From: Bryopsis sp. KO-2023 | Taxonomy: Eukaryota > Chlorophyta > Ulvophyceae > Bryopsidales > Bryopsidaceae | Direction: 5' to 3' | NCBI GenBank assembly: GCA_030272585.1 | Contig: BSYQ01000002.1 | Location: 8,308,001-8,372,000 of the forward strand | DNA length: 64,000 nucleotides | Shown: piece after piece, positions 1 to 10,743 of the stretch | Layout of the letters: each line of letters opens with the position of its first letter | How positions within the stretch are numbered: the first letter of the stretch is position 1 | Translations under genes and position numbers: made by a program | Notes under the pieces: model-generated | What the model was told of the DNA's origin: nothing | Seen by the model: only the letters and a program-made list of their open reading frames with translations | Database searches by the model: none

Positions 1-396
1 TTTCCATGTGTGTTGAACATGACCCCTCCTGTTCTGTAGATGGTGAGGGGTCCACTGGATTGATGTGTATGCATCAGGTAATCCTTAATTAACATTGAAG
101 GCAGAATCACACTCTCCACCTGACTGGAAAAACTGCTTGTACAAATTCCTCGTTCACTTTTTTTCTTTTCCCTCATTAAGACAAGATACCCCCTTGCAAA
201 CTGACTGTTGAATATCTTCTGTGAAATCGAAAAGTGATGTAGCGGCCATGTAACAAGTGATGGAAAAAACCCCCCATTGGTGTGCCCTGGACTGTCCCAC
301 CATAAACTCCACCTGTCAAGAAATCAGCCTTGTTGTTGAGGATTATTGATTTTTCAATGGAACACCTCACTCTTTTCCCCCACACTTTTCCCAATC

Positions 397-966
397 ATGG
401 AATTCTTGCATGCAAATCCTGAACCTGAAGTCGATTTGAATTTTGTTTTGAAAATCTTAAAAACTCAGGTAGTGGGGACCTGGACATGTTCTTCCAGTAC
501 TTGATGTTTGTTTCGGATTGCGGAGAAACGAAAAGAAAAAACAGAAAACAGCTCGACTCTCTGATGCAACGGGCTGCCCTTAGCGTGGAACAGCAACAAC
601 AGGAGCACCGTCTCAAATGGAGATCAGGAATACCCAGAGGACTTGCTAGATCAGGTTAGTTTCCACCCACCCATCTGGAATCTTTTTTTCAAAAAGAGAA
701 AGAAAAGAGAAGAAAGAAAAGATAAGCCAGCCCTCTAAAGGGAAGCCTTCTTTTTGGAGGGGGGGGAAATGAACAAAAGGAATTGCAGAAAAACGCTGCC
801 CATGACTTCTTTTTTTTTGGGGTCAGTGACCCTGAAAATATCAACAGCTGGTCCTGCAGTAGAATTTTATATAATGTTTTCTTTAACCTTGCTCAGGATT
901 CTGCATCGGGCTGTGGACAGGGGTCGTCACATCGGATCGATTTCCACCATTCTGGATGCTATGATC
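397..966 (+). CDS. Candidate exons of an unrecognised partial gene
   Basis: The best exon lies at 469-654. It follows an ACTCAG acceptor, is open in one frame and ends at a GTTAGT donor. It encodes a charged segment containing LDMFFQYLMFVSDCGE and later EQQQQEHRLKW. A second piece follows a GCTCAG acceptor at 896; in the phase left by the first exon it ends at a TGA near 966, but the other two frames there are also fairly open. Just upstream, 397-468 reads MEFLHANPEPEVDLNFV in a frame that does not connect cleanly, which could mean a frameshift or a missed intron. I do not recognise the family, and the gene may begin before the window. A decayed relative lies at 10.75-11.3 kb. Confidence 0.3.
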
Positions 967-1140
967 CAGAACAAGGTGAGGGGAAAAAAAAGCTTCAGAT
1001 TGAGTCAAGAAGAAGTTTCGTTCATATTTTGAGAAAAAAGGATACTGGGATGCCTTGTGGGCACACGTTTTTTCTTTCTCGGAATCCATTCTTTTTATTC
1101 TTCATGCTTGCAAGCTACTTTCGCTTCTATGTGTTTCAGT

Positions 1141-1545
1141 GACCCCTTAAACAAAACAGAGATGACTAAAAGGAATCCTTGAAAATAAAAAAGAGCCCAA
1201 ATTTATATGAGTCGTTGGAATATTTTTGTGTTTGATATAGTCAATTGGCTTCAATTGAAACACACACACATGGACAGTGATGCAGGGTTTTTTTGAATTC
1301 CATCACATGTGGAACCCTTCTCTTTCTTTCTTTTCTTTCTTTTTTTTTCCTTTTCTTTCTTTTTTTTTCTGGATGTAGCTTCTGACATCCAGAAGACTGA
1401 TTTTGCCAACCTCTCCCTTTTGAAAAACACAAAGAAATCGGCGATAGTTGAATTTCTGGACTCTAGAAAACCCCAAAAAAACTTAAAAAAGGATGGACCA
1501 CCACGCACCTGGTAGCCCAAATGAAGCCAAAGAGAAATGAAGCTA
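1141..1545 (+). repeat. Dispersed repeat R1, unit A
   Basis: This stretch is similar to 51835-52215 in the same orientation. Shared landmarks are AACAAAACAG.GATGACTAAA near the start, a CA-rich ACACACACATG run, a polypyrimidine tract, and the block GGACTC..GAAAACCC followed by GGACCA.CA.GCACCTG. No coding capacity is evident. It looks like part of a non-autonomous interspersed element whose other units occur at 1690, 5515, 52230, 56700, 62740 and 63370. Confidence 0.6.
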
Positions 1546-1689
1546 AAAAAATTCTCCTGGTGGACATAGGGTTCAAATGCCAATGGCTGATTTCCCCATC
1601 TAAAAACAAATGTTGAAAAGGGACCTCAGCAATGGATCAAGGATTGGGGCCAACAGCAGCAAACTTGATTGTATTGTTTCTGTCACTCC

Positions 1690-2010
1690 TCCTTGAGATT
1701 ATGAATGATTCGTATTTTGAATCAGTGGCAAAGTTTCGGGGAGGGGAAAAGAGTGAGAGACTAATGGGTCAGTCACAGAAAGCAAAAAGAAGTGAGACAT
1801 AATAGGGGGGAGTTGTTTTGGTTTAAAATTCAGACTTGTGAATAAGAAATATGGAAAACTCTTTCTTTTGTGAAGACAAGAAAAAGGTGACAAAATTGGT
1901 TGAAACATTTTTGTGGAAAGTTGGAGAGTTGATAGGTTGCACAATATTAGTCTCATTGCAGACTTCTGGATAGTAAGAGAAAAAACTGTTCGTTGGCAGG
2001 ATATATCCAT
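1690..2010 (+). repeat. Dispersed repeat R1, unit D
   Basis: The segment starting GAATCAGTGGCAAAGTTT and running through GAGAGACTAATGGGTCAGTC recurs at about 56957 and, more diverged, at about 63380. Open frames here are short and not conserved between copies, so I treat it as repeat rather than gene. Confidence 0.55.
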
Positions 2011-2261
2011 CCTCTACACAGAGTGGGAAAGAAAACGAGTCTGACATGAGTGTGTGCAACAGAGCTAACTGCAGTGAACACCACCTGGCCAGCCCCCCCC
2101 CTAGTTGTGGGATCAAATTAAAAAAAAAATCAAGATAATTCCTTCACCCTCAGTCGCAACCATAAAAAAATTCCATGCAATTTTGATTCAATAGCAGCAT
2201 CGTTGAGGGAGATCACTGCAATGAAATTCAATGGCGCAGCCTCTCGAACCACGGATGCACC

Positions 2262-2345
2262 CTGCCGATGGTGTGTCAAAACAGAAGGATTCGAACCCTC
2301 GACGGGACGAGCTCGAAACACAAATGTTGACACCTTGTGCCTCCA
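2262..2345 (-). other. tRNA-like sequence (B box)
   Basis: On the minus strand the string GAGGGTTCGAATCCTTC forms a T-arm with a perfect B box. GTGTCAA about 60 bases upstream could pair with TTGACAC downstream, but four extra bases separate the T-stem from that acceptor strand, so this is not a standard tRNA. A SINE head or tRNA pseudogene is more likely. Confidence 0.3.
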
Positions 2346-2833
2346 GCCACGGTCCTGACTCCGATCGATTGGCCGTTTCTGGGTTTATATACCCTTCTTG
2401 CAAAGTCATCGACCACACCCACATGCTTGTCTGCGACTGCTCGTCGCCTTCTAATCGTCGAACGAACGTGACAACCGATTTGTGCATCATATTTTACTCC
2501 ACACCCGACCTGTGTAGACTTGTAACGGCGCGATCGACGTCATCTGTCGCCTCAACGACGACTATTTCACGCGATCGATGCTATGGGAGCCTACCTGCCC
2601 AACTTGTGCGAGGACAATTGATGGCTTTCGGATCCACTTGTTGCCTTTTTTGTCTGGAAATTATGGATCGACCTTGATTAGTATGCGCCGCAATGTAACG
2701 TCGTCTTCCCTCATGAAGTCTTAACATCCTCGTAACTGATTGCACGGTTGTAACCGTTTCGGCGGCGCGTTTACCCTCATATCTTTGGTTTTGACTTTTT
2801 CAAATCCGAGAGCGTTGGTGAACCCTTTCAAAC

Positions 2834-4736
2834 ATGGCTCACCCTCTCATAATTTTATCGTGTCCCTCTTCTCGTTCCGTGTCGAGAGCCCCTTCTTCAC
2901 GCCGACAGATGTTGTCGACGACCGAATTTCGACGCCCTAACAGGACATTCTCTTTTAGGAATGCTCGTGGGCTGAGGATCAATTCGGCGCCCACTTCTTA
3001 CGACGATATTGTGTCGTATGGGGGAGAAGTCCCCAAAGAGTGCGACGGCAAGGGGGGGTTCTCTGACACGCTACTTGAGAATGGAGATAGGTTAAAAACG
3101 GTGCGGGTAGAGTGCACGCTACGATTGGTGGTGTTCGTTTTATTCTGTGTTTTCTGACTATCGTTTTGTGTAGCAGATTGGCGACGTCCTTCGGAAATGG
3201 TGCGATCTCCGACGCCCTCCACAGTGAGTTAACCAGTGATGGAAATGCTTAAAGTGCTGTGGTTTCTTTCCAACTGGGATCCATATCACTGGAGACGTGG
3301 TGTGTGTGCAGGGACCTGGCGTCCAAAGAAACACTATCGCCAGCTTTATTCTTCACCTCCATGGCAGCAGGTAGTTTGGGTCCAATGAGGATGTCTGCTC
3401 TGCAAGCCAAAAAGGCCTTTCTTTCCATTTGATGATGATGTTGTTTTTTCCAGTCGTGGAGGCCTATAGAGTGTGCGGACAAAACGACAATCTCCCACGC
3501 TTTTTGCCCGCCCTGAGTGTTCCAGCGGGTGGGACTGTTGCCACTCTCGGCTCTTTCGCACTGGCACTAACTCTGGCATTCAGAGTGAGCGCCATGTACA
3601 CTCGATGGCGTGAGGCGCACATCACTTGGACCGCGGTGCTTTACCGATCCAGAGACGTCACAAAACTCGTACGTGCAAATCGAGCTCAGACACTCTGTTT
3701 TTTGTTTTCTGTTTTCTGTGGAGATTGCTCACATGGCATCGTGGTGTGAAAAAGGACTCTACGCCGTTCAATAATCGTTCTATGGATATTCAGGCGGTGA
3801 AGTATATGAAGGATGTCAAAGAAAAAGAGCAGTTCGGTAAGTGGATCGTCGCCTTCGCTCACAGCCTCCGTATCCACCTGGCCGAAGGCAAAGAAGTGAA
3901 ATATAAGGCTAAGAGAGTCAAAAACTTTTTTCCTTTGGATATCATATTGACCGACAAAGAGCTCGCGAGCCTGGTGAGACATGAGGTCCAGCTTTATCTC
4001 CATCAGGGCTCAGTTTTTTGAACGTGTCGTTTCCTTGTGAAAAGCTGTGATTCTAATACGCAATACTTTGGATGCTTGTGATTGTAGATGAGCTGCGAGA
4101 ATCTACCAAACTTCTGCCTTCAGGCAGCTTCGAAATCAGTGAATTCGTCAAACATGCCGCTGAAGGCGTCCAAGAGCATGGACCGCAACATCGCGTTTTT
4201 CGCTGATATGGTCGACCGATGCGAAAGACTCAAAAGGCAACCTGCCCTAGCCGAGTTCTCAAGGTACCAGCGCACCCCACTGTCCTCTTGTAAAGAAACA
4301 AAAGAGTCGACATGAACTTTTCGTCTTTCGCCGTTTTGGTTGTTCCTGTTCCTCCCCTGTGTGATCGTGGAGAGAAACACAGTTCCGATTGAATTTTGTG
4401 CGTGTTTTCAGGGATGCAACGCGCTTCTTGGAAGTCTGGTTGAGTCTTCTCCCAGTGCTCGTTGCAAACTCCTGCAAAGCATGGACGATACCGGGAATTT
4501 TCTTCGTTTCCCTCACTGTAATGAGTGTTGAAACATTCGCCATTCATCTGGAAAAGCCGTTCGATGTTTTGCCCCTGGAATCGATATGCCGGAATATCAC
4601 TGATGGAGTGCTACACTTATTTCACCACGGCCAACACGAAAGCGTGAACACCTCTGAAATCTCTATCCGCCGGGAAACACAACGGGGTGGTGTTAGAAGA
4701 CGCCGTTCCAATGCAAAGCCCTTTCTTGTTTTCTGA
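2834..4736 (+). CDS. Bestrophin-family anion channel, probably plastid-targeted
   Basis: Seven exons can be joined in frame: 2834-3106, 3174-3223, 3312-3370, 3454-3668, 3794-3973, 4088-4263 and 4412-4736, totalling 425 aa, a usual bestrophin length. The first about 70 residues are rich in Ser and Arg (SCPSSRSVSRAPSSRRQ), like a chloroplast transit peptide. The first membrane segment spans LFFTSMAAVVEAYRV. The family block follows: LALTLAFRVSAMYTRWREA, then TWTAVLYRSRDVTKL, and later FFADMVDRCERL, DATRFLEVWLSLLPVL and EKPFDVLPLESICRNI. Bestrophins form pentameric chloride/bicarbonate channels; algal and plant members act in thylakoids or chloroplast envelopes, so that location is an inference. 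The segment after CERL reads RQPALAEFSRDA where most members have TPIPLSYTRHT, so this copy is divergent. The first donor (GTAGAG at 3107, or GTGCGG at 3101) is the least certain border. The gene lies on the same strand as the next gene. Confidence 0.85.
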
Positions 4737-5303
4737 CACCCGTCCAAGAGTGAGAGTGGGGGACCTAACATTTGGAATTGACTCTATTGTGTGAAAGCGG
4801 CCCTATTCTATGTGAGTTTCGTTTGTTGGGAAACAGCTTTGACTCTCGACGGTCCAGAAATAATTGGGCAAATGTAAGTACATCAAAAAAAGTTCGACAC
4901 CCTTCTGGTTATCTTTATTTACTTTCATTTTTTTTGAGAGGGGGGGAGGGGTTTTGAACTTTCATGTTCACTGTCACTGGCCTTTGGGTGGACCTCTTTT
5001 CAGTTGATCAAAATTTGGGTGGATCAGAACCAGAACATTTGACTTCCAGAAAGCAGGACTTGCGGTTGGTTCGCCCTATTATGAGGAAACTGTCGAACGT
5101 TAAACTAATATAAAAAAGATGATGAAAATATTTATGTGGTTTTCTCTTGTCCAGGGTATATTGTCACTTTGATTCAGTCAGGGGCTGTGTTTCATTCTTT
5201 TTTTTTTTTTTGTACACAATCAGTTTCTTGTTTCAACAATTTTTTGGCCGCGAGTTACCCATCTCCAAACTTCTTTGTAAACATCTTGCAGAATGGGGTT
5301 AAG
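4737..5303. other. Intergenic stretch with possible extra exon fragments
   Basis: Between the bestrophin stop and the next ATG there is one strong donor (GTAAGT at 4874) after an open stretch, and an exon-like piece at 5003-5113 (frame containing LTSRKQDLRLVRP). Their phases do not join to each other or to the following gene. They may be untranslated exons or decayed coding sequence. Confidence 0.3.
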
Positions 5304-7256
5304 ATGACGAACGAACCGCCGAAGGTCAGCAACTCACAACGGGCCCAATGTGAAGCGGAGTCATAATCGGATAATTTCAAGAAACAATGTGCGGTTCTAA
5401 AAAGAGAGGCTGTATTTTTCGATATTTTTTGTGTATTTGTGTTTTCGTGTTTTTTTGGTGGGGGGAGAAGGAGGGGGAATCCTCTGCTAACTTTTGAGAC
5501 TTGAAAAAAAAATGATGATATGGCCTGAACTATAGGGGCAGATCTCTCTAGAATGAGTGCTTTTTTTTTTCTAAACAAGAAGAGTTGAGGCTTGAAATAA
5601 AGAGAGAAAATTTTGAAAAAAGACTGTTGATTTCAACAGGGTTTTTTTTGGGTCGGTTTTTTAGCTTTTCATGACAATATATAATCGAGCACTGGACAGG
5701 TTGCATCTTTGCCGTTCATTCATTGCTTGTTTGTAATGTTCTTTATTTCAGGGCTGAGTGGTTTTCTCAGACTCCTCAAATCCAAGAAGAAATCACGATA
5801 CCGCTCTATTGTTTCCTTGGGAGCTCATTGAAAGGTTTCAAGCGAGGTCTAGGAACGCGCGAGGCAAGCTGATACTTTTTAGCTTCTGTGTGGTATTCCA
5901 CATGTTGGGGTGAAGAGTTGAGGTCTAAGTACAGCCTTTGATTGTTTTGAAAGCTTTTTTTGGAGAGTGTTGTGATCAGAGATAGGACTTGGGCCAAATT
6001 TTTGGTCCGGCTACGGTCCGGTCCGGTTACGGTCGGTTTACGGTTCCGTATTACGGCCGTAAATCCGTACCGTAACCGGAGTAATCTGTTGTTTTTACGG
6101 TACGGAACAGGTACGGTATAGCTACGGCAGGCCCTAAATCATCGTGAAGTAGTGTGGTTCAGTGTTAAAGCGTTAGGCTGTAGTCTGTGAGGTCGTGGGT
6201 TCGAATCCCCCTGGGTTCCTTTGGGTTCTCGGGACCCTGCGGGGGTGACTTTCTACGGTTTACGGTTGTTACGGCCGGTACGGTCGGTACGGTCCGGTAC
6301 GGAGCGGTACGGAGAGGTACGGAGCTACGGTTACGGCCGTAAAAGTACGATTTTCTGACCGAAAATGTACTCCGGTTACGGTCCGGTTACGGTGGTTACG
6401 GTCCGGTCCGGTTGACCGTAACCGTAAGGTCCTATCACTGGTTGTGATGATATGAATGTTTTTCTTCGTATTCTTGAGTGTCACTCGGAGTACTTAGGGG
6501 TTTGAGGGTTTGCGGTGACCTCAAGCTTCAGGCGGCGAGGCGAGTGAGTGCTTAGTCTATGGGGTGCAGGTGGATTCTTTCTGTGTCCTTTCCAATGTGA
6601 GAAAACTCTGTCTATGTCATCTCAGGTTTTTGTGCAATCTCAGTAGAATTTTGTAATCGTTTCTCTATTTGTTTGTTTAGAGTTTTGGGCGGAAGACCAC
6701 AACACAACCAAACTTTCATTTTTTGGTTTCACAATCTACTCGTCAATGAAACTAATCCTTCAAATAAGCCAACGACCAGCGCTCCCTGGTTGCACACATG
6801 GCAGGTTTGCGAAAAAAAGTAACAAAGCGGCGTTGGCAGGGGCGTGTCTCCTGATCGTCCAAATCTGGGTTCTTTGTCGAAAAGTATTCGAAGAGGTCAG
6901 GAGACAGGACTCTGTTACAGCAGCGGCATGATAATTTGTTGATGGTACAAAGGTCGAGTCACTAGGGTCACGATACCATTATTTTAGTTACAACACGAAT
7001 ACTTGGTCGACTTTGACGCCTACTTTGACACGAGTTCTGGAATGCTGTGGTTACGTCGTTTCCGGGTTGTTTTTGCTCAGTATGCGCACTCCAGATTCGA
7101 AGAAGGTAAGGGGTTTTGAATGATGAATGGTTAGCTTAAAGTTGTTTTGCTTCTGTTGCAGCTAAGTTCGAAGCATTTGAGGGTGAAAAAGCGATGATGG
7201 ATTCAGTGTCAAAAGAAAGAATCAGGGAGCGTGATGATAAAGAGAGGAAATCATAA
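5304..7256 (+). CDS. Unrecognised 188-aa protein with one membrane segment
   Basis: Five exons join in frame without stops: 5304-5359, 5752-5834, 6681-6895, 6988-7105 and 7162-7256 (567 nt, 188 aa plus stop). All acceptors are clear AGs after T-rich tracts; the first donor (GTCATA) is weak. The protein starts MTNEPPKVSNSQ, has an aromatic middle (FWAEDHN, LSFFGFTIYSS), one probable membrane helix at AALAGACLLIVQIWVLC, then YLVDFDAYFDTSSGMLWLRR and a strongly charged tail ending KERIRERDDKERKS. I do not recognise a family. The second intron (5835-6680) contains a complete hAT-type insertion, so the gene tolerates or splices out that element. The phase agreement across four introns is the main evidence that the gene is real. 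Confidence 0.6.
5515..5620 (+). repeat. Dispersed repeat R1, unit B (diverged)
   Basis: GGCCTGAACTATAGGGGCAG through AAACAAGAAGAGTTGAGG matches 62757-62850 and 52240-52330 with many changes. It lies inside intron 1 of the 188-aa gene. Confidence 0.45.
5977..6440. mobile_element. Non-autonomous hAT-type element built of TACGG/CCGTA words
   Basis: The ends are CAGAGATAGGACTT and, inverted, CAGTGATAGGACCT. They are flanked by an exact 8-bp duplication GTTGTGAT (5969-5976 and 6441-6448), the target-site length typical of hAT transposons. Nearly the whole 464 bp consists of the words TACGG, CGGTACGG and CCGTA in both orientations; dense short words of this kind resemble subterminal transposase-binding sites. 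The centre holds a tRNA-like sequence. No coding capacity. It lies in intron 2 of the 188-aa gene. Confidence 0.85.
6150..6225 (+). other. tRNA-like core inside the TACGG element
   Basis: TGGTTCAGTGT matches the pol III A box at 10 of 11 positions, and GGTTCGAATCC about 40 bases later is a perfect B box. The acceptor arms do not pair, so it is not a functional cloverleaf. It may be a captured tRNA or SINE fragment. Confidence 0.5.
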
Positions 7257-7571
7257 AATCAAAGGGCGATTGGTTCCTATTTATTATTGCCGGCATTCAC
7301 CCCAGGCTCAACGAAAATTTCAGGGAGAAAAAAAGCCTAATATAACTAACACCTCGCCACAGTTTTTTCAGAAATGTATCAAGGAATGGGAAAATGTACT
7401 TGAGTTTTTGTAATTCCTAAAGATAAAAAAAAGCAAACATGAGATATTTGGTTGGTAAAGAAGATAAAACAAACTCATGAGACCGTTCCTCTTTAAAATT
7501 ACATCTCTCAATCATTGAACAGGTAATATATCATAAATATATAAAACAAGAGGATGCCAAGTGGGTAATGC

Positions 7572-8624
7572 TTACAACCCCTTAGAGAAATCCCATTCCA
7601 AAATTTTACCACCACCACCAACGGCCATTAACGTTTCATCATCAACCCATAACAGATCCGTCTTTTGCGAAGTATTTGGGCTCCGATAGTGCGAACAATC
7701 AAAACTCCGCACACACTCGCAGTTCGTTGTATCCCACATTTTTATCGTTTGATCAAAGGATCCTGTGAACATCCGACCTTCTTGAAGAACGACAGAAGTC
7801 ATACTTCTTTTGTGACCTTGAAAGGTTTGCACGAGCTCACCGCTTTCGAATTCCCACGAGCGAATGTTGCCATCAAACGCTCCACAAAAGATGAGTCCAT
7901 CGGACACATCTATGGAAGATGCTCCCCCTACTTGCCCACCAATCACCCTAAGGCAGGCATTATCAACCAAGTTCCATATTCGAATAGTCTCATCCCTAGA
8001 TCCACTGATCAAGAGATTGCCTGATTGGTGGAAGAGGCAAAAAACATCTTCTGAGTGACCTTCAAGGGAACTATGCCACTCCCACACCCCTTTTTCCCAA
8101 ATTTGAAGATTCCCATTTCCACCCCCAACGACCACTTTGTCGCCAACGTCCGCAATCGATAAGATACGGGAATCAAAAAGTGACACGCAAAAAAGCTTTT
8201 TCCGTGATGATATATCCCATCCACACAAGTCACGATTGCGACCCCCTGTCACAAGCATCCCATCCATAAAAGAGAGACTCAACACGATGCCAGTCTCTTC
8301 ACATTCAAAAATAAATTCTTTGCAATCGAAATCGAACACCTTGAACCCGTCATAACCACCCAAGGCGATAAAATTCTTCATCTTGGCACAACAAAGTGTG
8401 GCAAAATGATTTCGGCCCTTGTGAATTATGGGATTTATCGGTTCATGCAACCATGCACGCTCCAAGCCTATTTTTCTTTTTAAGGACGATTCTTGTTTTG
8501 TAACCTCTCGCCAAGATGCGGCGACACAAGAGCATCTAGCAAGCGACAGAGCAGGAATTCTTCCCAGAATGTCGATCAGTATATCCTTGGGTAAGTCCCA
8601 TTCGACCGGAACAGAGTCGCTCAT
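7572..8624 (-). CDS. F-box/WD40 repeat protein
   Basis: A single uninterrupted 350-aa frame starts MSDSVPVEWDLPKD. An F-box occupies roughly residues 8-50 (LPKDILIDILGRIPALSLARC, then SWREV). WD40 blades follow; clear blade ends are ETIRIWNLVD, GNIRSWEFESG, QTIKMWDTTNCECVRSF and ILEWDFSKGL, and GHSEDVF and GHKRSMTS are typical GH starts. F-box/WD40 proteins are substrate receptors of SCF ubiquitin ligases: the F-box binds Skp1 and the propeller binds the target. That role is family knowledge; the substrate is unknown. It is intronless, unlike its relative at 59860-61482, which suggests a retrocopy or intron loss. Confidence 0.85.
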   Translation of the reverse strand: MSDSVPVEWDLPKDILIDILGRIPALSLARCSCVAASWREVTKQESSLKRKIGLERAWLHEPINPIIHKGRNHFATLCCAKMKNFIALGGYDGFKVFDFDCKEFIFECEETGIVLSLSFMDGMLVTGGRNRDLCGWDISSRKKLFCVSLFDSRILSIADVGDKVVVGGGNGNLQIWEKGVWEWHSSLEGHSEDVFCLFHQSGNLLISGSRDETIRIWNLVDNACLRVIGGQVGGASSIDVSDGLIFCGAFDGNIRSWEFESGELVQTFQGHKRSMTSVVLQEGRMFTGSFDQTIKMWDTTNCECVRSFDCSHYRSPNTSQKTDLLWVDDETLMAVGGGGKILEWDFSKGL

Positions 8625-8639
8625 CGTTGCGCCCCTTCA

Positions 8640-10740
8640 ATTCGAAAAAAACCCACGATTGATCAATCAATCGACAATATCAAAAATCGATGCTCTCAAA
8701 AAAAAGGTTTTTGCTGGCTGCCTCGCCGAGCGCGCAAGTCTTTTCAAGCGGAAAAGAGCTGTGGGGTAACCCAGCACCGGCAAACGAAAAAAAGCTCCCC
8801 CCCCCTACCCCAGTGCGGCAAAAAAGTCAGAAGGAAGGCGCCAGAGAGTAGGCGCAATTAAAAAAAAAGAAAAGAACGTTCTTTTCTTGACGTTAACGTC
8901 CCGAAGACCCCAAAAACAGTCGAGAGACCAAACCCGCAGTCTTACTCAGCCCCCTCACACCTTGTGAAACCGTCTTCGGCTCCTGCCTGGGGTTTTCTCT
9001 GAAAGCGATAAAAGCAGAAGCAAAAACGCTCCCGAGGAAAACGAATCGTGCGGCTCTGCGATATCAAACAAGTTCTTCTCGACGCAGCCACTCGACAGAC
9101 TTCTTTCGACCCAAGTGTTTGTGGGTTGCGGTCAAAACTTCCTTTGATTACGTCACTTTTTGCGAGATCTTTCTCACACCAATGAAGATATTTCTTTTTT
9201 TTTTTCCAATCAAGTCAATGATTTTTAGTTTTCCTGGCGCATCAATGGCAAAAAGAGGTTTTCCAGTTTCGACGGTTTTGATTTTTTTTCGTCTCTCTGG
9301 GTCGTGGAAAAGAAGCGCTGGATTTATTTGAACCCCGTCGCCTTTTTTTGCTCTGGCGAAACTGCGGGACTATAATCTGGAAGGAGCGAAATCGTCGAGA
9401 CATGGGTCGGACGGCAGATTTTCTGCGACAACGATGACTCGCTGCAGGAAAAAAGCAAGGGTACGCCGCGTTTCTGTTGGCATTTTTTTGTTTTTTTTTT
9501 CCTTTCTCGTGTTTGAGGACTGGGACAAATTATTTACCACGGTACGACTTGTTCCATCATTTTTCTTTTTTCTGGCGAAAAAGCGGCCTGTGGAAATGTC
9601 TTCGTGGAAATTTGGAGAGTGTTTTTTCAAGGGGGGCTATGGAGGGTTAAATAATTTTTTGAAAGGAAACCCCAAGGCAATCAACTGGCAAAAGACCCCA
9701 GACCTTTTCGAAAACGAATAAATTAATTAAAATTTAAAACAGCCAGAAAATTAAAGATGAGAAAACCCTGAATATATATTTTTTTCTTCTTTCACAACAG
9801 AAACAGGCTCTTTTCTGGGGGTATTAAATTCAGGCGTGAAGGTAAGAAAGAAAATGAAAAAATATTGGAAATATATATTTTCCCCACGAAAAAAAAACCC
9901 TGAATGATGAGAGATGCTCTGAGGATAGGTTTTATTGTCCGTTTTTTCCTCCAAGATAAAATAAAAAGATTGGATTAAAAACCCCTTTGCTCCTCACAAT
10001 TTTTTTTTAATTTATTTTTTTCAGTTCAATTCTGAAAGACTTGTTTTTTTTGAAAAAAAAAGATGAATGTATCAGCGACTGTTGATACCCACAGGCTCAA
10101 GCAACTGACCTACATTTCAAAAACTATTTTTAGAATTTAATTATATTTGAGATAAATTGGTGGAAATTGGGACAGTAGGGGTTCAATTCCCCTGTGTTGC
10201 TCTTATAAAAAGTTTTTTTTTTTTTTTTTTTACTGTTGGTCTCTTTTTTTTAACTATGTCTTTTCTTCTACCTCGGAAAATATAAGGAGAGAATAGTTTG
10301 TTGTTTTCTGTTCGTCTTGATTACTTTCTTTATTTCTTTTTTTTTTTTGCTTTTTTTTGGAACCTTCTTTTCCACAGAGATTTTGGAAGAAATATTGTCT
10401 TTGTAAAGGTACAGGGGCAGGTGCTGTTCTTGAAACAATTGTATGCATTTATTCATCTCATTTTTTTTAATTTTAAAGTTCCATTCTATTTTATACATAG
10501 ATACAATATTATAATCATTTTTTTCTTTTAACAAGTTCGACACCCCCTGTTCAGTATCTTTTTTTCCTTTTTTTTTGTTCACACTTTTATGTCCAGCAAG
10601 CACTGCCTGCAGGTGGTGGAAATTACCTTTTTACATTCTCAGCTTCGAATCACAGGTTGTGTGGGGCGCTGGAAACCAGCCAGCCAACATTTGCGTTTGT
10701 TTCAACATGTGGTGAAAGCTAGCCAGCCATCCAACATTTC
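8640..10740. other. Stretch without a supported gene
   Basis: T/A-rich homopolymer runs dominate and open frames are short. One T-arm-like string, AGGGGTTCAATTCCCCT, ends near 10190 and is followed by a long T run (pol III terminator-like), but no cloverleaf can be built. A possible short exon ends at a GTACGC donor near 9460 and cannot be connected to anything. Confidence 0.4.
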
Positions 10741-10743
10741 CAT

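Noticed and set aside
1300-1370. Lys/Glu-rich or Phe-rich frames over C/T runs
   Set aside because: Low-complexity polypyrimidine tract.
4088-4210. Alternative frame DELRESTKLLPSGSF in a bestrophin exon
   Set aside because: It hits a stop, while the other frame continues into the conserved CERL block and fits exon phase.
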